Positions 1 to 8,809 of a stretch of DNA of 43,790 nt are shown here, piece by piece. A program made the position numbers and the translations under genes. Numbering within the stretch: the first letter of the stretch is position 1; every line of letters starts with the position of its first letter. The notes beneath the pieces are model-generated. The model was not told the DNA's origin and did no database searches. It saw nothing but the letters and a program-made list of their open reading frames with translations. Origin of the DNA: an uncultured Planctomycetales bacterium (lineage in GTDB: Bacteria > Planctomycetota > Planctomycetia > Isosphaerales > Isosphaeraceae); contig CALCIB010000349.1 of assembly GCA_937907525.1 (NCBI GenBank), forward strand, positions 1 through 43,790. The letters run 5' to 3'.

Positions 1-40
1 CGCTTCGCGGCCACCCTCTCCCGGTGGGAGAGGGGATGCT
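1..40. repeat. Right arm of dispersed hairpin repeat, family A
   Basis: The window opens inside a repeat arm with the self-complementary core CCCTCTCCCGGTGGGAGAGGG. The same arm closes the element at 25419-25581 and a near-identical one closes the element at 13730-14159. Only the right half is present because the window starts here. It sits just downstream of the stop of the first glycosyltransferase on the minus strand, so it could also act as a transcript end. Confidence 0.75.
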
Positions 41-64
41 ATTATAATTACGTTTCGTCTCGCT

Positions 65-1240
65 TTATCTCGACGCGACGGCCAGGCGCGCGTTCCGCCG
101 TCGTCTCGCGATCTCCCACGCCTCGACGGCCCCCCTGGCGAAGCGGTCGGGGCCCCATTCGGCGGCGAGGCCGCGGGCGCGGAGGCCCATCGCGTGGCGG
201 TCGGGCTCGGACAACGCGGCGATCCAGTCGAGCTTGGCGGCGACGTCGGCGACGTCGAACGGGTCGAACCGCGCGCCGGTCGTTCCGGCGGGCTCGGGGA
301 CGAGCGTCCCGGCGCTGCCGCAGCGCGAGGAGATCAGGAGCGGCGCGGCGGCGGCGGCGGCCTCGTTGGCGACCAGGCCCCACGGCTCCGACGCGCTGGC
401 CAGGACGAACGCGCCGGCGTGGGCGTACCACCGCGCCAGGTCGTCGGCCTGGAGGAAGCCGGGGCGGTGGACCGCCTGGTCGCAACCCGACCGCGCGATC
501 GCGCCGGCGATCTCGATCGCCCGCGGCCCGTCGCCGCAGAGGACCAGGTCCCACGTCCCACCAGTCGCGCGATACCGCGCGAACGCCTCGATCAAGCGGA
601 GCAGGTTCTTCTCCGGCGCGAACCGGCAGACGGAGAGGAAGAAGGGCGCGGCGGGCATTCCGGCGCGGGCGTCGGGGCGGGCGCGCCAGGCGTCGGCGGC
701 GAGGGCGAAGAAGTCGTGATCGACCGCGTCGTAGCCCAGCGCGATCCGCTCCGCGGGCATCCCCAACTCGACCAGGTAGTCGCGGTGCGACGTCCCGCCG
801 CAGAGCGCCGCGTCGAACCGCCGCACGCGACGGCTCTTGATCATCTCCTTGTACCACGATCGCGGCCGGTCGACGGCCTGGCTCTCGGACATGAGGATCG
901 TCGCCGCGCGGTTGCGGCGGCCCCACCGGAGGGTCGCCATCGCCTCGGGCCGGACGTAGCCGACGGCCGCCACCGCGTCGGGCCGGTCGCGCTCCAGCGC
1001 CTCGTCCATCGCCAGGGCGCACTCGACGGCGGGGACGTCCTCAAGCTCCCGGCCGTGGAACAGCACGACGCGCTCGAACGGCTCGTCGGCCTTGATCCGC
1101 TCCCAGGGGTAGAGCCGCTCGCCGTCGGCGACCTCGTAGGCGATCAGGCGGTCGCCGCGATCGGCCAAAAGCGCCGCCAGGGCGCGGAGCCGGGCCAGGT
1201 GGTAGGGGCCGAAGTTGGTGAAGCAGACGGCGAACTTCAT
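65..1240 (-). CDS. Glycosyltransferase, GT4-like (GT-B fold)
   Basis: The 391-residue product has the two-domain plan of GT-B glycosyltransferases. The acceptor-side N-terminal half starts MKFAVCFTNFGPYHLARL. The nucleotide-sugar half begins near residue 200 (FFLSVCRFAPEKNLLRLIEA) and carries the EPWGLVANEA segment, the E-x7-E type motif of the GT4 family. There is no signal peptide, so it should work on the cytoplasmic membrane face. It is the last gene of a four-gene minus-strand run (glycosyltransferase, polymerase, acyltransferase, this gene) with gaps of about 40 to 65 bases, which points to polysaccharide assembly. The start is preceded by AAGGATC. The sugar donor cannot be read from sequence. 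Confidence 0.9.
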   Translation of the reverse strand: MKFAVCFTNFGPYHLARLRALAALLADRGDRLIAYEVADGERLYPWERIKADEPFERVVLFHGRELEDVPAVECALAMDEALERDRPDAVAAVGYVRPEAMATLRWGRRNRAATILMSESQAVDRPRSWYKEMIKSRRVRRFDAALCGGTSHRDYLVELGMPAERIALGYDAVDHDFFALAADAWRARPDARAGMPAAPFFLSVCRFAPEKNLLRLIEAFARYRATGGTWDLVLCGDGPRAIEIAGAIARSGCDQAVHRPGFLQADDLARWYAHAGAFVLASASEPWGLVANEAAAAAAPLLISSRCGSAGTLVPEPAGTTGARFDPFDVADVAAKLDWIAALSEPDRHAMGLRARGLAAEWGPDRFARGAVEAWEIARRRRNARLAVASR

Positions 1241-1278
1241 GGCGAGGATCCTTCCTTGGGTGGTCCGTCACGTTCGGC

Positions 1279-2496
1279 TCATCGAGTCGCGCCGAGGGCG
1301 GGCGTCGTCGTCGCGGCGGGCCGTCCGGACGCCTTCAGCCGCCCGAGCGCGCCGGCTCGCCAGGACATCAGCGGGGCCTCCAGCAGCCGCCCCAGCGGCA
1401 GACAGGCGACGATCGCGAACGCCGCGGCGCAGGGCCAGACCGCCCACCACGGCGCGACGATCCCCAGCGCCGCGGCGGCCGTTCCGAACGCCACCAGCAT
1501 CGGGCCGTGGAACAGGTACATCGGATAGCTGACCAATCCCAGCGACGTCGGCAGCGGCCGGCGGGAGCCGCGGACGGTCGCGGCGTCGCTCCGGGCCGCC
1601 TCGACGCTCACGAACCGGACGATCATCAGGGCGAACGCGATCCCCGCCCCGACGAGGACCACCTCCTGATGCACGGCCCTCGCCGTGAACAGGCCCATGT
1701 CCAGGGCCAGGGCCGCCGGCCAGGTCCCGGCGGCCAGGCCGATCCACGGCCGTTCGACGATCCAGGGCGAATAAGCCTCCACCAGCGCCCCCAGATGCCA
1801 GACCGCGCCGAGGCCCACCAGAAAGCCGTAGTTCATGGCGCGGGGATCGCGCGTCAGTCGGTAGGCCGCCAGCAGGACGGCCCCGCCGACGCCGCAGAGG
1901 ACCGTTCCGACGACCGCCGGCTTGACCCGAAGCGGGACGCAGGCGGCGGCGATCAGGCCGAAGAGGGCGTAGTACGCGACCTCGTTGGTGATGCTCCACG
2001 AGGCCACGAACGACCCCATCCGCTCCGTGACCCCCTGGATCAAGAGCGACTGGAAGCCGAGCGTCCGGAGATCGAAACCCATCGGCCAGAGGGTCGGTCG
2101 AAATCCCGACGTCCTGACGACGGCCTCGACGGCGACGACGAACAGCAAGGCCGCGTAATACAGGGGCAGAATCCGAGTCGCCCTGGCCAGGGCGTAGGTC
2201 CGCAGGGGGAACCGCGGCCCGTCCGACATCCGCCGCGCCGACGCCTGGATGCAATAGCCGCTGAGGATGAAGAAGCCCATGACGTAATAGACGCCGTTCC
2301 CGGCGACGCGCAGCAGGAAGTCGGCGGCGAGCCGCGGCAAGCCGACGTCCCACGAGGGGTCCATCGCCCGCGCCAGGTCGAACGAGTGGGCGACCACGAC
2401 GAGCATCGCGAACAAACCGCGGCAGACGTCGATCCGCTCGAAGAGCGAATAGGGGGGCGAGCCGTCTTGGTCCGGGTCGCGGCGTCGGTTCGTCAT
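1279..2496 (-). CDS. Membrane acyltransferase, OafA/YrhL type (acyltransferase family 3)
   Basis: The 405-residue protein has about ten hydrophobic segments. Family signatures are an N-terminal IDVCRG followed by VVVAHSFD with the expected catalytic-type His at residue 37, FFILSGYCI near residue 90, and SWSITNEVAYY, the equivalent of the SWSLxxE motif. Members move acyl groups such as acetyl onto extracytoplasmic glycans, so a role in decorating the polysaccharide of the neighbouring genes is inferred. The reading frame is open far upstream to 3651, but that part overlaps the polymerase gene and lacks protein-like sequence. The ATG at 2496 has a GGAGGAA ribosome binding site eight bases upstream and fits the family N-terminus. 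Confidence 0.9.
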   Translation of the reverse strand: MTNRRRDPDQDGSPPYSLFERIDVCRGLFAMLVVVAHSFDLARAMDPSWDVGLPRLAADFLLRVAGNGVYYVMGFFILSGYCIQASARRMSDGPRFPLRTYALARATRILPLYYAALLFVVAVEAVVRTSGFRPTLWPMGFDLRTLGFQSLLIQGVTERMGSFVASWSITNEVAYYALFGLIAAACVPLRVKPAVVGTVLCGVGGAVLLAAYRLTRDPRAMNYGFLVGLGAVWHLGALVEAYSPWIVERPWIGLAAGTWPAALALDMGLFTARAVHQEVVLVGAGIAFALMIVRFVSVEAARSDAATVRGSRRPLPTSLGLVSYPMYLFHGPMLVAFGTAAAALGIVAPWWAVWPCAAAFAIVACLPLGRLLEAPLMSWRAGALGRLKASGRPAATTTPALGATR

Positions 2497-2552
2497 TGCG
2501 GTTTCCTCCCTGAAGTCGATGCCGCCGGCCGCCCTTCCGGGGCGTTCGGGCG

Positions 2553-3926
2553 TCAGCGCGGCGTTCCGAAGGCGGGGACCGCCGTCGGGGTCGGGCGCGG
2601 CTCGGCGACGGGCCCCCCGGCGAATTTGGCGACGAACCACATCGCCGTCACCGTCGGGAACGCCGAGAGGCCCCAGTTGTAGTAGAACCAGATCATCGGG
2701 TCGTCGTTGACGACCATGAACCAGGCGTTGAAGAAGAAGACCGACCAGAAGAACTGGGCCCAGGGCGAAGCGGCGTGCCGGAGGAAGAACTCGTAGAGCA
2801 TGCGCAGAAACGAGGCCGCGACCGCCAGCACGACGAGCGTCCCGACCGCCCCGCCGTTGAGCTGGGTCGCCCCCAAAATCCCGATCGCGGGTCCCGTGAA
2901 CTCCTCGTCGCGCTTGAACTCCGACCCGGCGATCCAGGCGCCGACCCACTCCTTGCGGCCGTACAGGGGCTTGCTCGGCCAGACGATCCGGGGGATGAAG
3001 GTGGAGAACGTTCGCAGGTAGCTTTGGCCGTAGTCGTAGTCGGACTTCTCGGGCACCGTGTCCAGCATCAGCAGGAAGCCGCCGTACTCCTTCGTCTCGT
3101 AGGACGCGAACTCGTCGGAGACGTCCTCCTGGTCGCCGACCACGTCCATGCTCACGAGGATCGTCGAGGGGTCGAACTCGACGACGAACTGGGCGAACCC
3201 GCCCAGCGACCGCTCGTAGCTCCGGGTGTTCCGCCAACCGATCGCCAGCGCGACGGCCAGCGCGCCCGTGAACGCGATCGCGCCCAGGACCGGCCACGAC
3301 GGCCGCTTGAACCGCGTGACGTACATGGCGCAGACCGTCGTGAGCACGGCCATCAACGAGTGCGAACGCTTTCCGTTGAGCAACCAGATCAACATGTACC
3401 CCGAGGCGACCGCCAGCCCCGCGACCAGGAACCCTCGCCGCGGTTCGTCGACCCGCCCGCCGGTGACGATCAGGAGGATCGCCGCGACCATCATCACGAA
3501 CGGGAACGACCGCAAAAGCGCCCCCTCGGCCGAGACCTCTCCCGCGCCGCCGCCGAAGAACCCGGCGGAGAGGATCCCCCAGACGATCAGCACCGGCGAA
3601 ATCGCCGCCGCCGTCCCCGCCGACCACCCCCGCGGCGGCGTCGGCAGCCACCTCGAGAGCAACCGGCCGGGGCCCAGGTGGTACGCCGCCAGGAACCAGA
3701 GAAGCGCCCAGAGCGCCCGCTGGTTCGCCGCGGTCACCAACTCCACGCCCCGGACGCCGACCGCCCAGTCGTGGAACGAGATCGGCTGGATGACGTAGAC
3801 CTGGACGTAGCCGACGAAGAACATCCAGACCGGCGCGAACGGGTCGAACCGCCCGGTCGCGACCCGCCAGATGAAGTACAGGACCATCACGCCGGCCGTC
3901 GCGTAGACGTATTGCAGCTCGTCCAT
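2553..3926 (-). CDS. Wzy-like oligosaccharide repeat-unit polymerase
   Basis: This is a 457-residue polytopic membrane protein with roughly ten to twelve hydrophobic segments. A large hydrophilic loop lies near residues 240-330, after which come further membrane segments. That plan is typical of O-antigen/EPS polymerases (Wzy, EpsG-like), which are poorly conserved in sequence. The call therefore rests on topology plus its place between a glycosyltransferase (upstream) and an acyltransferase (downstream) in the same minus-strand operon. The motif TKEYGGFLLMLDTVPEKSDYDYG in the loop resembles loop regions of planctomycete repeat-unit polymerases. A second polymerase/ligase-like protein occurs at 15359, so the two may act on different steps. 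Confidence 0.75.
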   Translation of the reverse strand: MDELQYVYATAGVMVLYFIWRVATGRFDPFAPVWMFFVGYVQVYVIQPISFHDWAVGVRGVELVTAANQRALWALLWFLAAYHLGPGRLLSRWLPTPPRGWSAGTAAAISPVLIVWGILSAGFFGGGAGEVSAEGALLRSFPFVMMVAAILLIVTGGRVDEPRRGFLVAGLAVASGYMLIWLLNGKRSHSLMAVLTTVCAMYVTRFKRPSWPVLGAIAFTGALAVALAIGWRNTRSYERSLGGFAQFVVEFDPSTILVSMDVVGDQEDVSDEFASYETKEYGGFLLMLDTVPEKSDYDYGQSYLRTFSTFIPRIVWPSKPLYGRKEWVGAWIAGSEFKRDEEFTGPAIGILGATQLNGGAVGTLVVLAVAASFLRMLYEFFLRHAASPWAQFFWSVFFFNAWFMVVNDDPMIWFYYNWGLSAFPTVTAMWFVAKFAGGPVAEPRPTPTAVPAFGTPR

Positions 3927-3990
3927 GAACCGTCGGCGCCTCGCGCGCCCCTCCCCTTCCCTGGAGCGGTCCTCGTCCTCGTCGTCGTCG

Positions 3991-5331
3991 TCAGCCGCGG
4001 GCGGTCGTCGCCGCCGGCCGCGCGCCGCGCGGTCGGATCGCTCGCTCCGCGAGCAGCCCGGCGACGGCGTCCGTCACGGCCATGTGGTAGCGCGGCCAGT
4101 CGTAGTCCTGGGCCCTGCCTCGCGCCGCGGCCGACATCCGCGCGCGGAGCGCCGGGTCCTCGCCCAAACGGGCCATCGCGCGGGCCAGGGAGTCGATGTC
4201 GCGCGACGGGACGATCAGGCCCTCGATCCCGTCGCGGACCACCGAGCCGGCCTCGGGCGTCACCACGCAGGGCAAGCCGCAGGCGAGCGCCTCGTAGGTC
4301 ACCACGGCGGAGCCCTCGAACAGCGACGGGAAGACGAAGACGTCGGCTGACGCCATGTGCGCGGGCATCTCCGGGTGCCCCACCCGCCCCAGCGGTTCGA
4401 CGCCCTCCAGCATCCCCTCCAGAGGTCCCAGCCGCCGGGGCATGGGGCCCAAAAGTTGCAGTCTCCAGCCGGGGCGGCGGACCTTCGCCCAGGCTTCCAG
4501 CAGGTACTTGATCCCCTTGCGCTGGCTGACCCCGCCGGCGAAGAGGAACGTACACGAGCCGTCCTCCGGTCGGGGCCGCGACGGCGGGCGGAAGCGGCGG
4601 CAGTCGGCGGCGTAGGGGATCACCCGGACCCGCTCGCGGCCGACCCCCTCGCGTTCGAGGACGTCGGCGATGTGTCGCGACGGCGCCAAAATCAGATCGG
4701 CCCGTTCCAGGTCGCGGAGCCTTCGCGCGTGCAGCCAGGCCATCTCGGCGCGGTCGAGCGACGAGTCGCCCAGGTAGAGGGGGAAGAACTCCGGCGCGGC
4801 GGCCCGCTCGACCTCCAGGACGCGGGCCTCCTCGCGGACGTCGCCGTGGACCATGCTCAGGACCACGGGGATCCCCAGCCGGCGGCACCAGGGCATGGCG
4901 AAGCCCGAGGCGACGTCGCTGAACGCCAGAAGCGCCCCGGGCCGCGAGGCGGCCAGGATTCCCGCCAGGCGGCGGTCGAACCAGTGGGTCCGCGCCTTGC
5001 CGGCGGCGCGTCGCAGTCCTGGACTTCGACCGCCGACGCGGGACTCCAGCTTGAGCGCCAGGTCGACGCTGGGGAGCGAGGCGACGCGGTCGGCGGGGAT
5101 CTCGACGTCGTGGCGGCGGGCGAGGAAGCCGCGGCGGCGGTCGTAGGCGGCGGGGGCGAGCGCCCGGGCGATCCTCGCGACGGCCCCGTCGGGGTCGTGG
5201 TAGTACGAGGTGACGAACCGTTTCAGCATCCCCGCGCGGGCGAGACCGACGACGGCCTGATAGGCGGGGGGCCGGGCGTCCGGACAGGCCACGACCACGC
5301 AGTCCCGATGCATTCGCGCTGGCGCGTCCAT
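3991..5331 (-). CDS. Glycosyltransferase, GT4-like
   Basis: The 446-residue GT-B protein has a C-terminal donor domain starting near residue 245 (FLFAGGVSQRKGIKYLLEAW). It contains FVFPSLFEGSAVVTYEALACG, which holds the E-x7-E pair used by retaining GT4 enzymes. The N-terminal half (CVVVACPDARPPAYQAVVGLARAG) is the acceptor domain. It is first in the four-gene minus-strand run ending at 65. The ATG at 5331 is preceded by GGGAGGGACGG, whereas the internal ATG at MHRD has no such site, so the longer form is preferred. Upstream lies a repeat element, and the promoter is probably between that repeat and the start. Confidence 0.88.
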   Translation of the reverse strand: MDAPARMHRDCVVVACPDARPPAYQAVVGLARAGMLKRFVTSYYHDPDGAVARIARALAPAAYDRRRGFLARRHDVEIPADRVASLPSVDLALKLESRVGGRSPGLRRAAGKARTHWFDRRLAGILAASRPGALLAFSDVASGFAMPWCRRLGIPVVLSMVHGDVREEARVLEVERAAAPEFFPLYLGDSSLDRAEMAWLHARRLRDLERADLILAPSRHIADVLEREGVGRERVRVIPYAADCRRFRPPSRPRPEDGSCTFLFAGGVSQRKGIKYLLEAWAKVRRPGWRLQLLGPMPRRLGPLEGMLEGVEPLGRVGHPEMPAHMASADVFVFPSLFEGSAVVTYEALACGLPCVVTPEAGSVVRDGIEGLIVPSRDIDSLARAMARLGEDPALRARMSAAARGRAQDYDWPRYHMAVTDAVAGLLAERAIRPRGARPAATTARG

Positions 5332-5692
5332 GGCGCTTCCGTCCCTCCCTGGCGGTTCGTCTCGGTCGTCACGCGCAGTAGACCAGAACTCGCGGCGAAG
5401 GGCAAGCCCGCCGTCTCGTCTTCTCGTCTTGCCCGCTCGCGGCCGATCGCATAAAACCCGCGCGATGAACGGCCTTCCCCCCTCGCGGGGGAAGGTGGCC
5501 CGAAGGGCCGGATGAGGGGGGGCGGGAGAGAAGGTCGTCGGGATTCCAATGCCTCCTGGACGGGCTTACGCGAATCCCAACGGCGTTATCGCGTGTCGTT
5601 CCCCTCATCTGGCCGCCGCGCGGTCTGTCTTCCCCCGCGAGGGGGGAAGACGGTTTGCGACCCGTCATTCCCCCCGCCCGTCTGGAGATCCC
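5332..5692. other. Intergenic region with repeat, likely divergent promoters
   Basis: This 361-base gap separates the divergent starts of the glycosyltransferase (minus) and the small secreted protein (plus). About half is the hairpin repeat at 5473-5649. The remaining 140 bases next to the glycosyltransferase start must hold its promoter, but no clear -35/-10 pair could be picked out. Confidence 0.6.
5473..5649. repeat. Dispersed paired-hairpin repeat, family B
   Basis: About 177 bases. The left end folds as CTTCCCCCCTCGCGGGGGAAG and continues GGCCCGAAGGGCC, then GGATGAGGGG. The right end is the reverse arrangement, CCCCTCATCTGGCCGCC then CTTCCCCCGCGAGGGGGGAAG. A second copy with the same layout and a related interior lies at 22798-22973. 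It contains no open frame of its own, so it looks like a non-autonomous MITE/REP-type element. Confidence 0.85.
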
Positions 5693-6097
5693 ATGCGAAC
5701 GAGCCGAGCCCTTGCGATCGCCGCGTCGATCATCCTGTCCGTCCCGGCCCTCGCCGACGAGCCCGCCGCCGGCGACCGTCGCGTCGCGATCGTCGCCAGC
5801 CCCGCCATCATCCCGACGGGCGCGCGCTGCCGCGTCGAGTTGGAGCCCGAGACGCGAGCCGGCGCGACGATCGAGACGACCCATGAAGGGAGGGTCGTCG
5901 CCGCCGACGCCGACGGCCTGACCCTCGCCGTCTCCTCCACGAGACGCAAGGAGGTCTCCAACGCCGAGGCCGCCCGTCTGCCGCTGATCGGCCGGCTGTT
6001 CACCAACCTCGGCGTCGCCCAGTCGAAGCCCGGCGAGGAGAAGGACGTCCGGATCCCGGCCGCGAGAATCCGCAAGGTGGAGATGGTCCGGAATTGA
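5693..6097 (+). CDS. Small secreted protein of unknown function
   Basis: The 134-residue protein has a clear signal peptide (MRTSRALAIAASIILSVPALA, cleavage near ALADEP). The mature part is mostly beta-like (EGRVVAADADGLTLAV) and ends in IPAARIRKVEMVRN. The segment GRVVAADADGLTLAV is like small beta-barrel proteins that mediate oligomer contacts, but no family can be named. The ATG at 5693 is chosen because it starts the signal peptide and has TGGAGA ten bases before it; the frame is open further upstream only through the repeat. A degraded copy of its last 20 codons lies at 6841-6906. Confidence 0.75.
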   Translation: MRTSRALAIAASIILSVPALADEPAAGDRRVAIVASPAIIPTGARCRVELEPETRAGATIETTHEGRVVAADADGLTLAVSSTRRKEVSNAEAARLPLIGRLFTNLGVAQSKPGEEKDVRIPAARIRKVEMVRN

Positions 6098-6313
6098 AGA
6101 AGCCGACGGCGGGACCGCCGCGCGACGCGGAGGCGCGGACGCCTGGAAGCACGGTCGGCGGACCCTGGAGCCCTCAATCAAGATTCACGGATACATGGAG
6201 AACATCTCTGGAATTCGGCACGGATTTCGCGACCTCGGTCAATTAAAGAAGGCCGCGCGGATCGTGTCGAGCGATCGCTCGGCCCTCGGTCCATTTGAAG
6301 GGAAAGAGCGACG

Positions 6314-6802
6314 ATGATCCACCACGATGGAACCTTTCCGCGAGCCGCATGGTTGGCGGTCCTTGCGATCGCGTTCGCGGCCCCCGCGACGGTCTTCGCC
6401 GAGGAAGGCGGCTTCCACTCGAACGGGGGCCCGGCGGGCCCGACGCTCGGACAACCCGCGAGCCCGGCGGCCGCCGCGCCGGCGACGCCCGCGCGATCCG
6501 CGTCCGAGACGCCCGCGCCTGGCTTCCACTCGAACGGGGGCCGCGCGCCCGCGACGTCCGCGAGCCCGGCGACGTCCGCGCGTCCGGCGCCCGCGACGTC
6601 GAACGGCGAGTCCGGCAATGGGGACGGGGCGACGACTCGTTACTCCAGCGGCTATTCCTCCGCCCCGGAGCCGACCACGCCGCGGCCGGCCGCCGCGCCC
6701 TATCCCACGAACTGGACCTACGAGCCGGGCGACGGCTATCGCTACCAGCTTTACTACGCCCCAAGCACCGGCGCGTACCTCTATTACCCGGTCGCGCGTT
6801 AA
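6314..6802 (+). CDS. Secreted low-complexity protein with FHSNGG repeats
   Basis: The 162-residue protein has a signal peptide of about 29 residues ending AAPATVFA. The mature protein is rich in Ala, Pro, Ser and Thr and carries the motif GFHSNGG twice (residues 33-39 and 70-76) in a longer repeated block. The tail is aromatic (YEPGDGYRYQLYYAPSTGAYLYY). A GGGAAAGAG site precedes the ATG. No known family is recognised. The proline/alanine linker and Tyr-rich end suggest a cell-envelope or matrix protein, which is inference only. Long frames on the opposite strand are shadows caused by high GC. Confidence 0.65.
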   Translation: MIHHDGTFPRAAWLAVLAIAFAAPATVFAEEGGFHSNGGPAGPTLGQPASPAAAAPATPARSASETPAPGFHSNGGRAPATSASPATSARPAPATSNGESGNGDGATTRYSSGYSSAPEPTTPRPAAAPYPTNWTYEPGDGYRYQLYYAPSTGAYLYYPVAR

Positions 6803-6840
6803 GGGCGATCCCGGCGGCGCGCGGGTAATCGAGGGATCCG

Positions 6841-6906
6841 GACGAGGAGGAGAACGTCCGGATCCCGGCCGCGCGGATCCGCAAGGCGGAACGGATCCGG
6901 GATTGA
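6841..6906 (+). pseudogene. Decayed 3' end of a second copy of the 5693 gene
   Basis: This stretch translates as EEENVRIPAARIRKAERIRD and stop, closely matching the end of the protein at 5693-6097 (EEKDVRIPAARIRKVEMVRN, stop). At DNA level more than 45 of about 60 positions agree, including the stop codon. No matching signal peptide or middle part is left upstream, where the FHSNGG gene sits. It is best read as the remnant of a duplicated paralogue. Confidence 0.7.
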
Positions 6907-6987
6907 GGGACTCGCGGCTCAACGCCGCCGAACCGCGCGCCGCGTCGGGGTGACGTTCGACGGCGGCTCTCGGGATTGAGGGCCCCG

Positions 6988-8346
6988 TCAGGGCTTCGGT
7001 AGGGCCCGTTCGGTGGCGAGACCCTCGTCGCCCTGGGCCTTCATCCAGGCGTCGAGCTCGCCGCGGAGCTTGGCGAGCGTCTCGGCGCGGGCGGGGTCGT
7101 CGGCGAGGTTCGTCAACTCCCAGGGATCGGCCTTCAGGTCGTACAACTCCTCGGCCGGACGGTGGAGGTAACGGTCGACGACGGCCGCGGCGACCGGGTC
7201 GGTCTTCGCCGCCTCGACCCAGGAGTCCCAGTAGGAGCGGCCGTCGTCGGGGTTGGCGCGATCGACGTGGGTATGGTGCTCGGCGCCGGGGTCGAGGTTC
7301 CGAATGTACTTCCAGCGCCGGTCGCGTACCGAGCGGATCGGGTAGCGGTTCATATCGCCGTCGCCGCTGTGGGTGGTGAAGATCCGCTCGCGGAGTGCGG
7401 CCGTCCGGCCCAGGGCGACGTCCAGGAACGACCGGCCGTCGATTCCCTCGGGGGTCGCGCCGCCGGCCGCCTCCAGGCAGGTCGGCAGGACGTCGAGCCA
7501 GCTCACGAAGGCGTCGCTCGTGGAGCCGGGCGCGATCCGGCCGGGCCAGGCGACGATCATCGGCGCGCGAATCCCGACGTCGTAGAGGTTCCACTTGGCG
7601 AACGGGAACTGGGCGCCGTGGTCGGCGCTGAAGAGGAAGAAGACGTCGGGCCCCAGGAACTTCCGAGCGGCGTCGTAAACCAGTCCGAGGCCGCGGTCGG
7701 CGCGGGCGACGGCGGTGGCGTAGCGGCGCCAGGCGCGACGGGTGGCCGGGGTGTCGACCAGGTGCGGCGGCAACGAGCGGACGGGCGGCCCCTCGGCCTC
7801 CGGCCAGGGGACGTGCGACCAGTTGGTCCCCACCAGCAGGCAGAGCGGCCGATCCGACGTCTCCGACCGCCGCCGCGACAGCCAGTCCAGGGCCGCCTCG
7901 AGGCAATCGTCCTCGTGATACTTGTAGTGGGTGGCGTAGTCGAACCCGTAGGTCGTCACCTGGCGGTAGTGGGCCGTCTTGCCGATGGCGACGACCTCGT
8001 AGCCGAGGTCGTGGAAATAGTCGGGCCAGGTCTTCAGACCCGCGCGCGGCCGGGAGTGGTTGAGCATGGCGCCGTTGCGCGCCGGGGCCAGCCCGGTCAG
8101 CAGCGCGCCGCGGCTGGGGGCGCACGTCGGCGAGGCGACGAAGGCGTGGGTGAAGGTCATCCCATCGGCCGCGAGCCGGGCCATGTTGGGCGTCGGAAGG
8201 CCTCCGCCGTAGGGCGAGCATTCGGCCCAGCCCAAATCGTCGGCCAGGAACACGACGATCGGCGGCCGCGCCGGCTCGGACGCGAGGACGGAAAGCGCCG
8301 ACGTCGACAAGACGAGCGTCGCGAGCAGGCGGAACGTCGCTGGCAT
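6988..8346 (-). CDS. Sulfatase, formylglycine-dependent (S1 family)
   Basis: The 452-residue protein has an N-terminal signal peptide (MPATFRLLATLVLSTSALSVLAS). Next comes the metal-binding FLADDLGW with Asp36-Asp37. The sulfatase signature is C75-A-P-S-R79, where Cys75 would be converted to formylglycine by a maturase elsewhere in the genome. FSADHGAQFP near residue 240 and a C-terminal EELYDLKADPWELTNLADDP are also typical. It should hydrolyse sulfate esters of a polysaccharide outside the cytoplasm or in the periplasm. Planctomycetes carry many such enzymes for sulfated glycans. It stands alone between small unknown genes; the ATG has GAGGGG upstream. Confidence 0.95.
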   Translation of the reverse strand: MPATFRLLATLVLSTSALSVLASEPARPPIVVFLADDLGWAECSPYGGGLPTPNMARLAADGMTFTHAFVASPTCAPSRGALLTGLAPARNGAMLNHSRPRAGLKTWPDYFHDLGYEVVAIGKTAHYRQVTTYGFDYATHYKYHEDDCLEAALDWLSRRRSETSDRPLCLLVGTNWSHVPWPEAEGPPVRSLPPHLVDTPATRRAWRRYATAVARADRGLGLVYDAARKFLGPDVFFLFSADHGAQFPFAKWNLYDVGIRAPMIVAWPGRIAPGSTSDAFVSWLDVLPTCLEAAGGATPEGIDGRSFLDVALGRTAALRERIFTTHSGDGDMNRYPIRSVRDRRWKYIRNLDPGAEHHTHVDRANPDDGRSYWDSWVEAAKTDPVAAAVVDRYLHRPAEELYDLKADPWELTNLADDPARAETLAKLRGELDAWMKAQGDEGLATERALPKP

Positions 8347-8518
8347 GGGGCCCCTCGGGGAATCATGAAGCGGAGGACCAGACGCGACGCGCGATCCGCG
8401 GGGACTTTCCGCGCGCCATCGACACGACCCCAGGATGCGACGCGGGTGGTGGATCGTCCAGAGGGCCCCCCGGCGATCGACCGAATTAAAAGCGAACCGT
8501 CACGGACGGTCGAACGGA

Positions 8519-8809
8519 TCAGGAGCGAGGCGCGATCGCGGGGGCTTGCTCGCGCGCCGCCGGGACGACGCGGGGCCCCAGGGTCGGCGGCGCGTCGTCC
8601 AGCAGGCCCGCGGCGATCAGGTGGCGCCGGGCCGTCAGGACGTGGATCGGCCGGACCTCGTCGTCGTCCTTGTAACGCGGCAGCAGGAGCATGGGGCGGC
8701 CGTCGGGATCGGAGTAGACGAGGCAGTCTGGTCTATCGTGGACTTCGAGGCCGTAGGACTCGAGCGCCCGATGCAGTTCGCCGAAGGTCATGCCGGCGAC
8801 GTCAGCCAT
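8519..8809 (-). CDS. Small protein, HicA-like in outline, partner of the DUF4365 gene
   Basis: 96 residues. The stretch MTFGELHRALESYGLEV, then a strand pair CLVYSDPDGRPMLLLP, then a helix ending AAGLLDD follows the helix-strand-strand-strand-helix order of HicA-type double-stranded RNA-binding proteins. The catalytic His of HicA (in GSHH) is absent, and Asp-Cys is found instead, so it would not be an RNase of the usual kind. Its ATG overlaps the 3' end of the upstream DUF4365 reading frame by eight bases, indicating translational coupling. The fold assignment is a pattern-based guess. Confidence 0.6.
   Translation of the reverse strand: MADVAGMTFGELHRALESYGLEVHDRPDCLVYSDPDGRPMLLLPRYKDDDEVRPIHVLTARRHLIAAGLLDDAPPTLGPRVVPAAREQAPAIAPRS

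Noticed and set aside
1279..3651. A single 790-codon minus frame spanning the acyltransferase and part of the polymerase gene
   Set aside because: Only the part after 2496 looks like protein; the upstream part is Arg/Gly-rich shadow of the polymerase gene, and a strong ribosome binding site precedes 2496.
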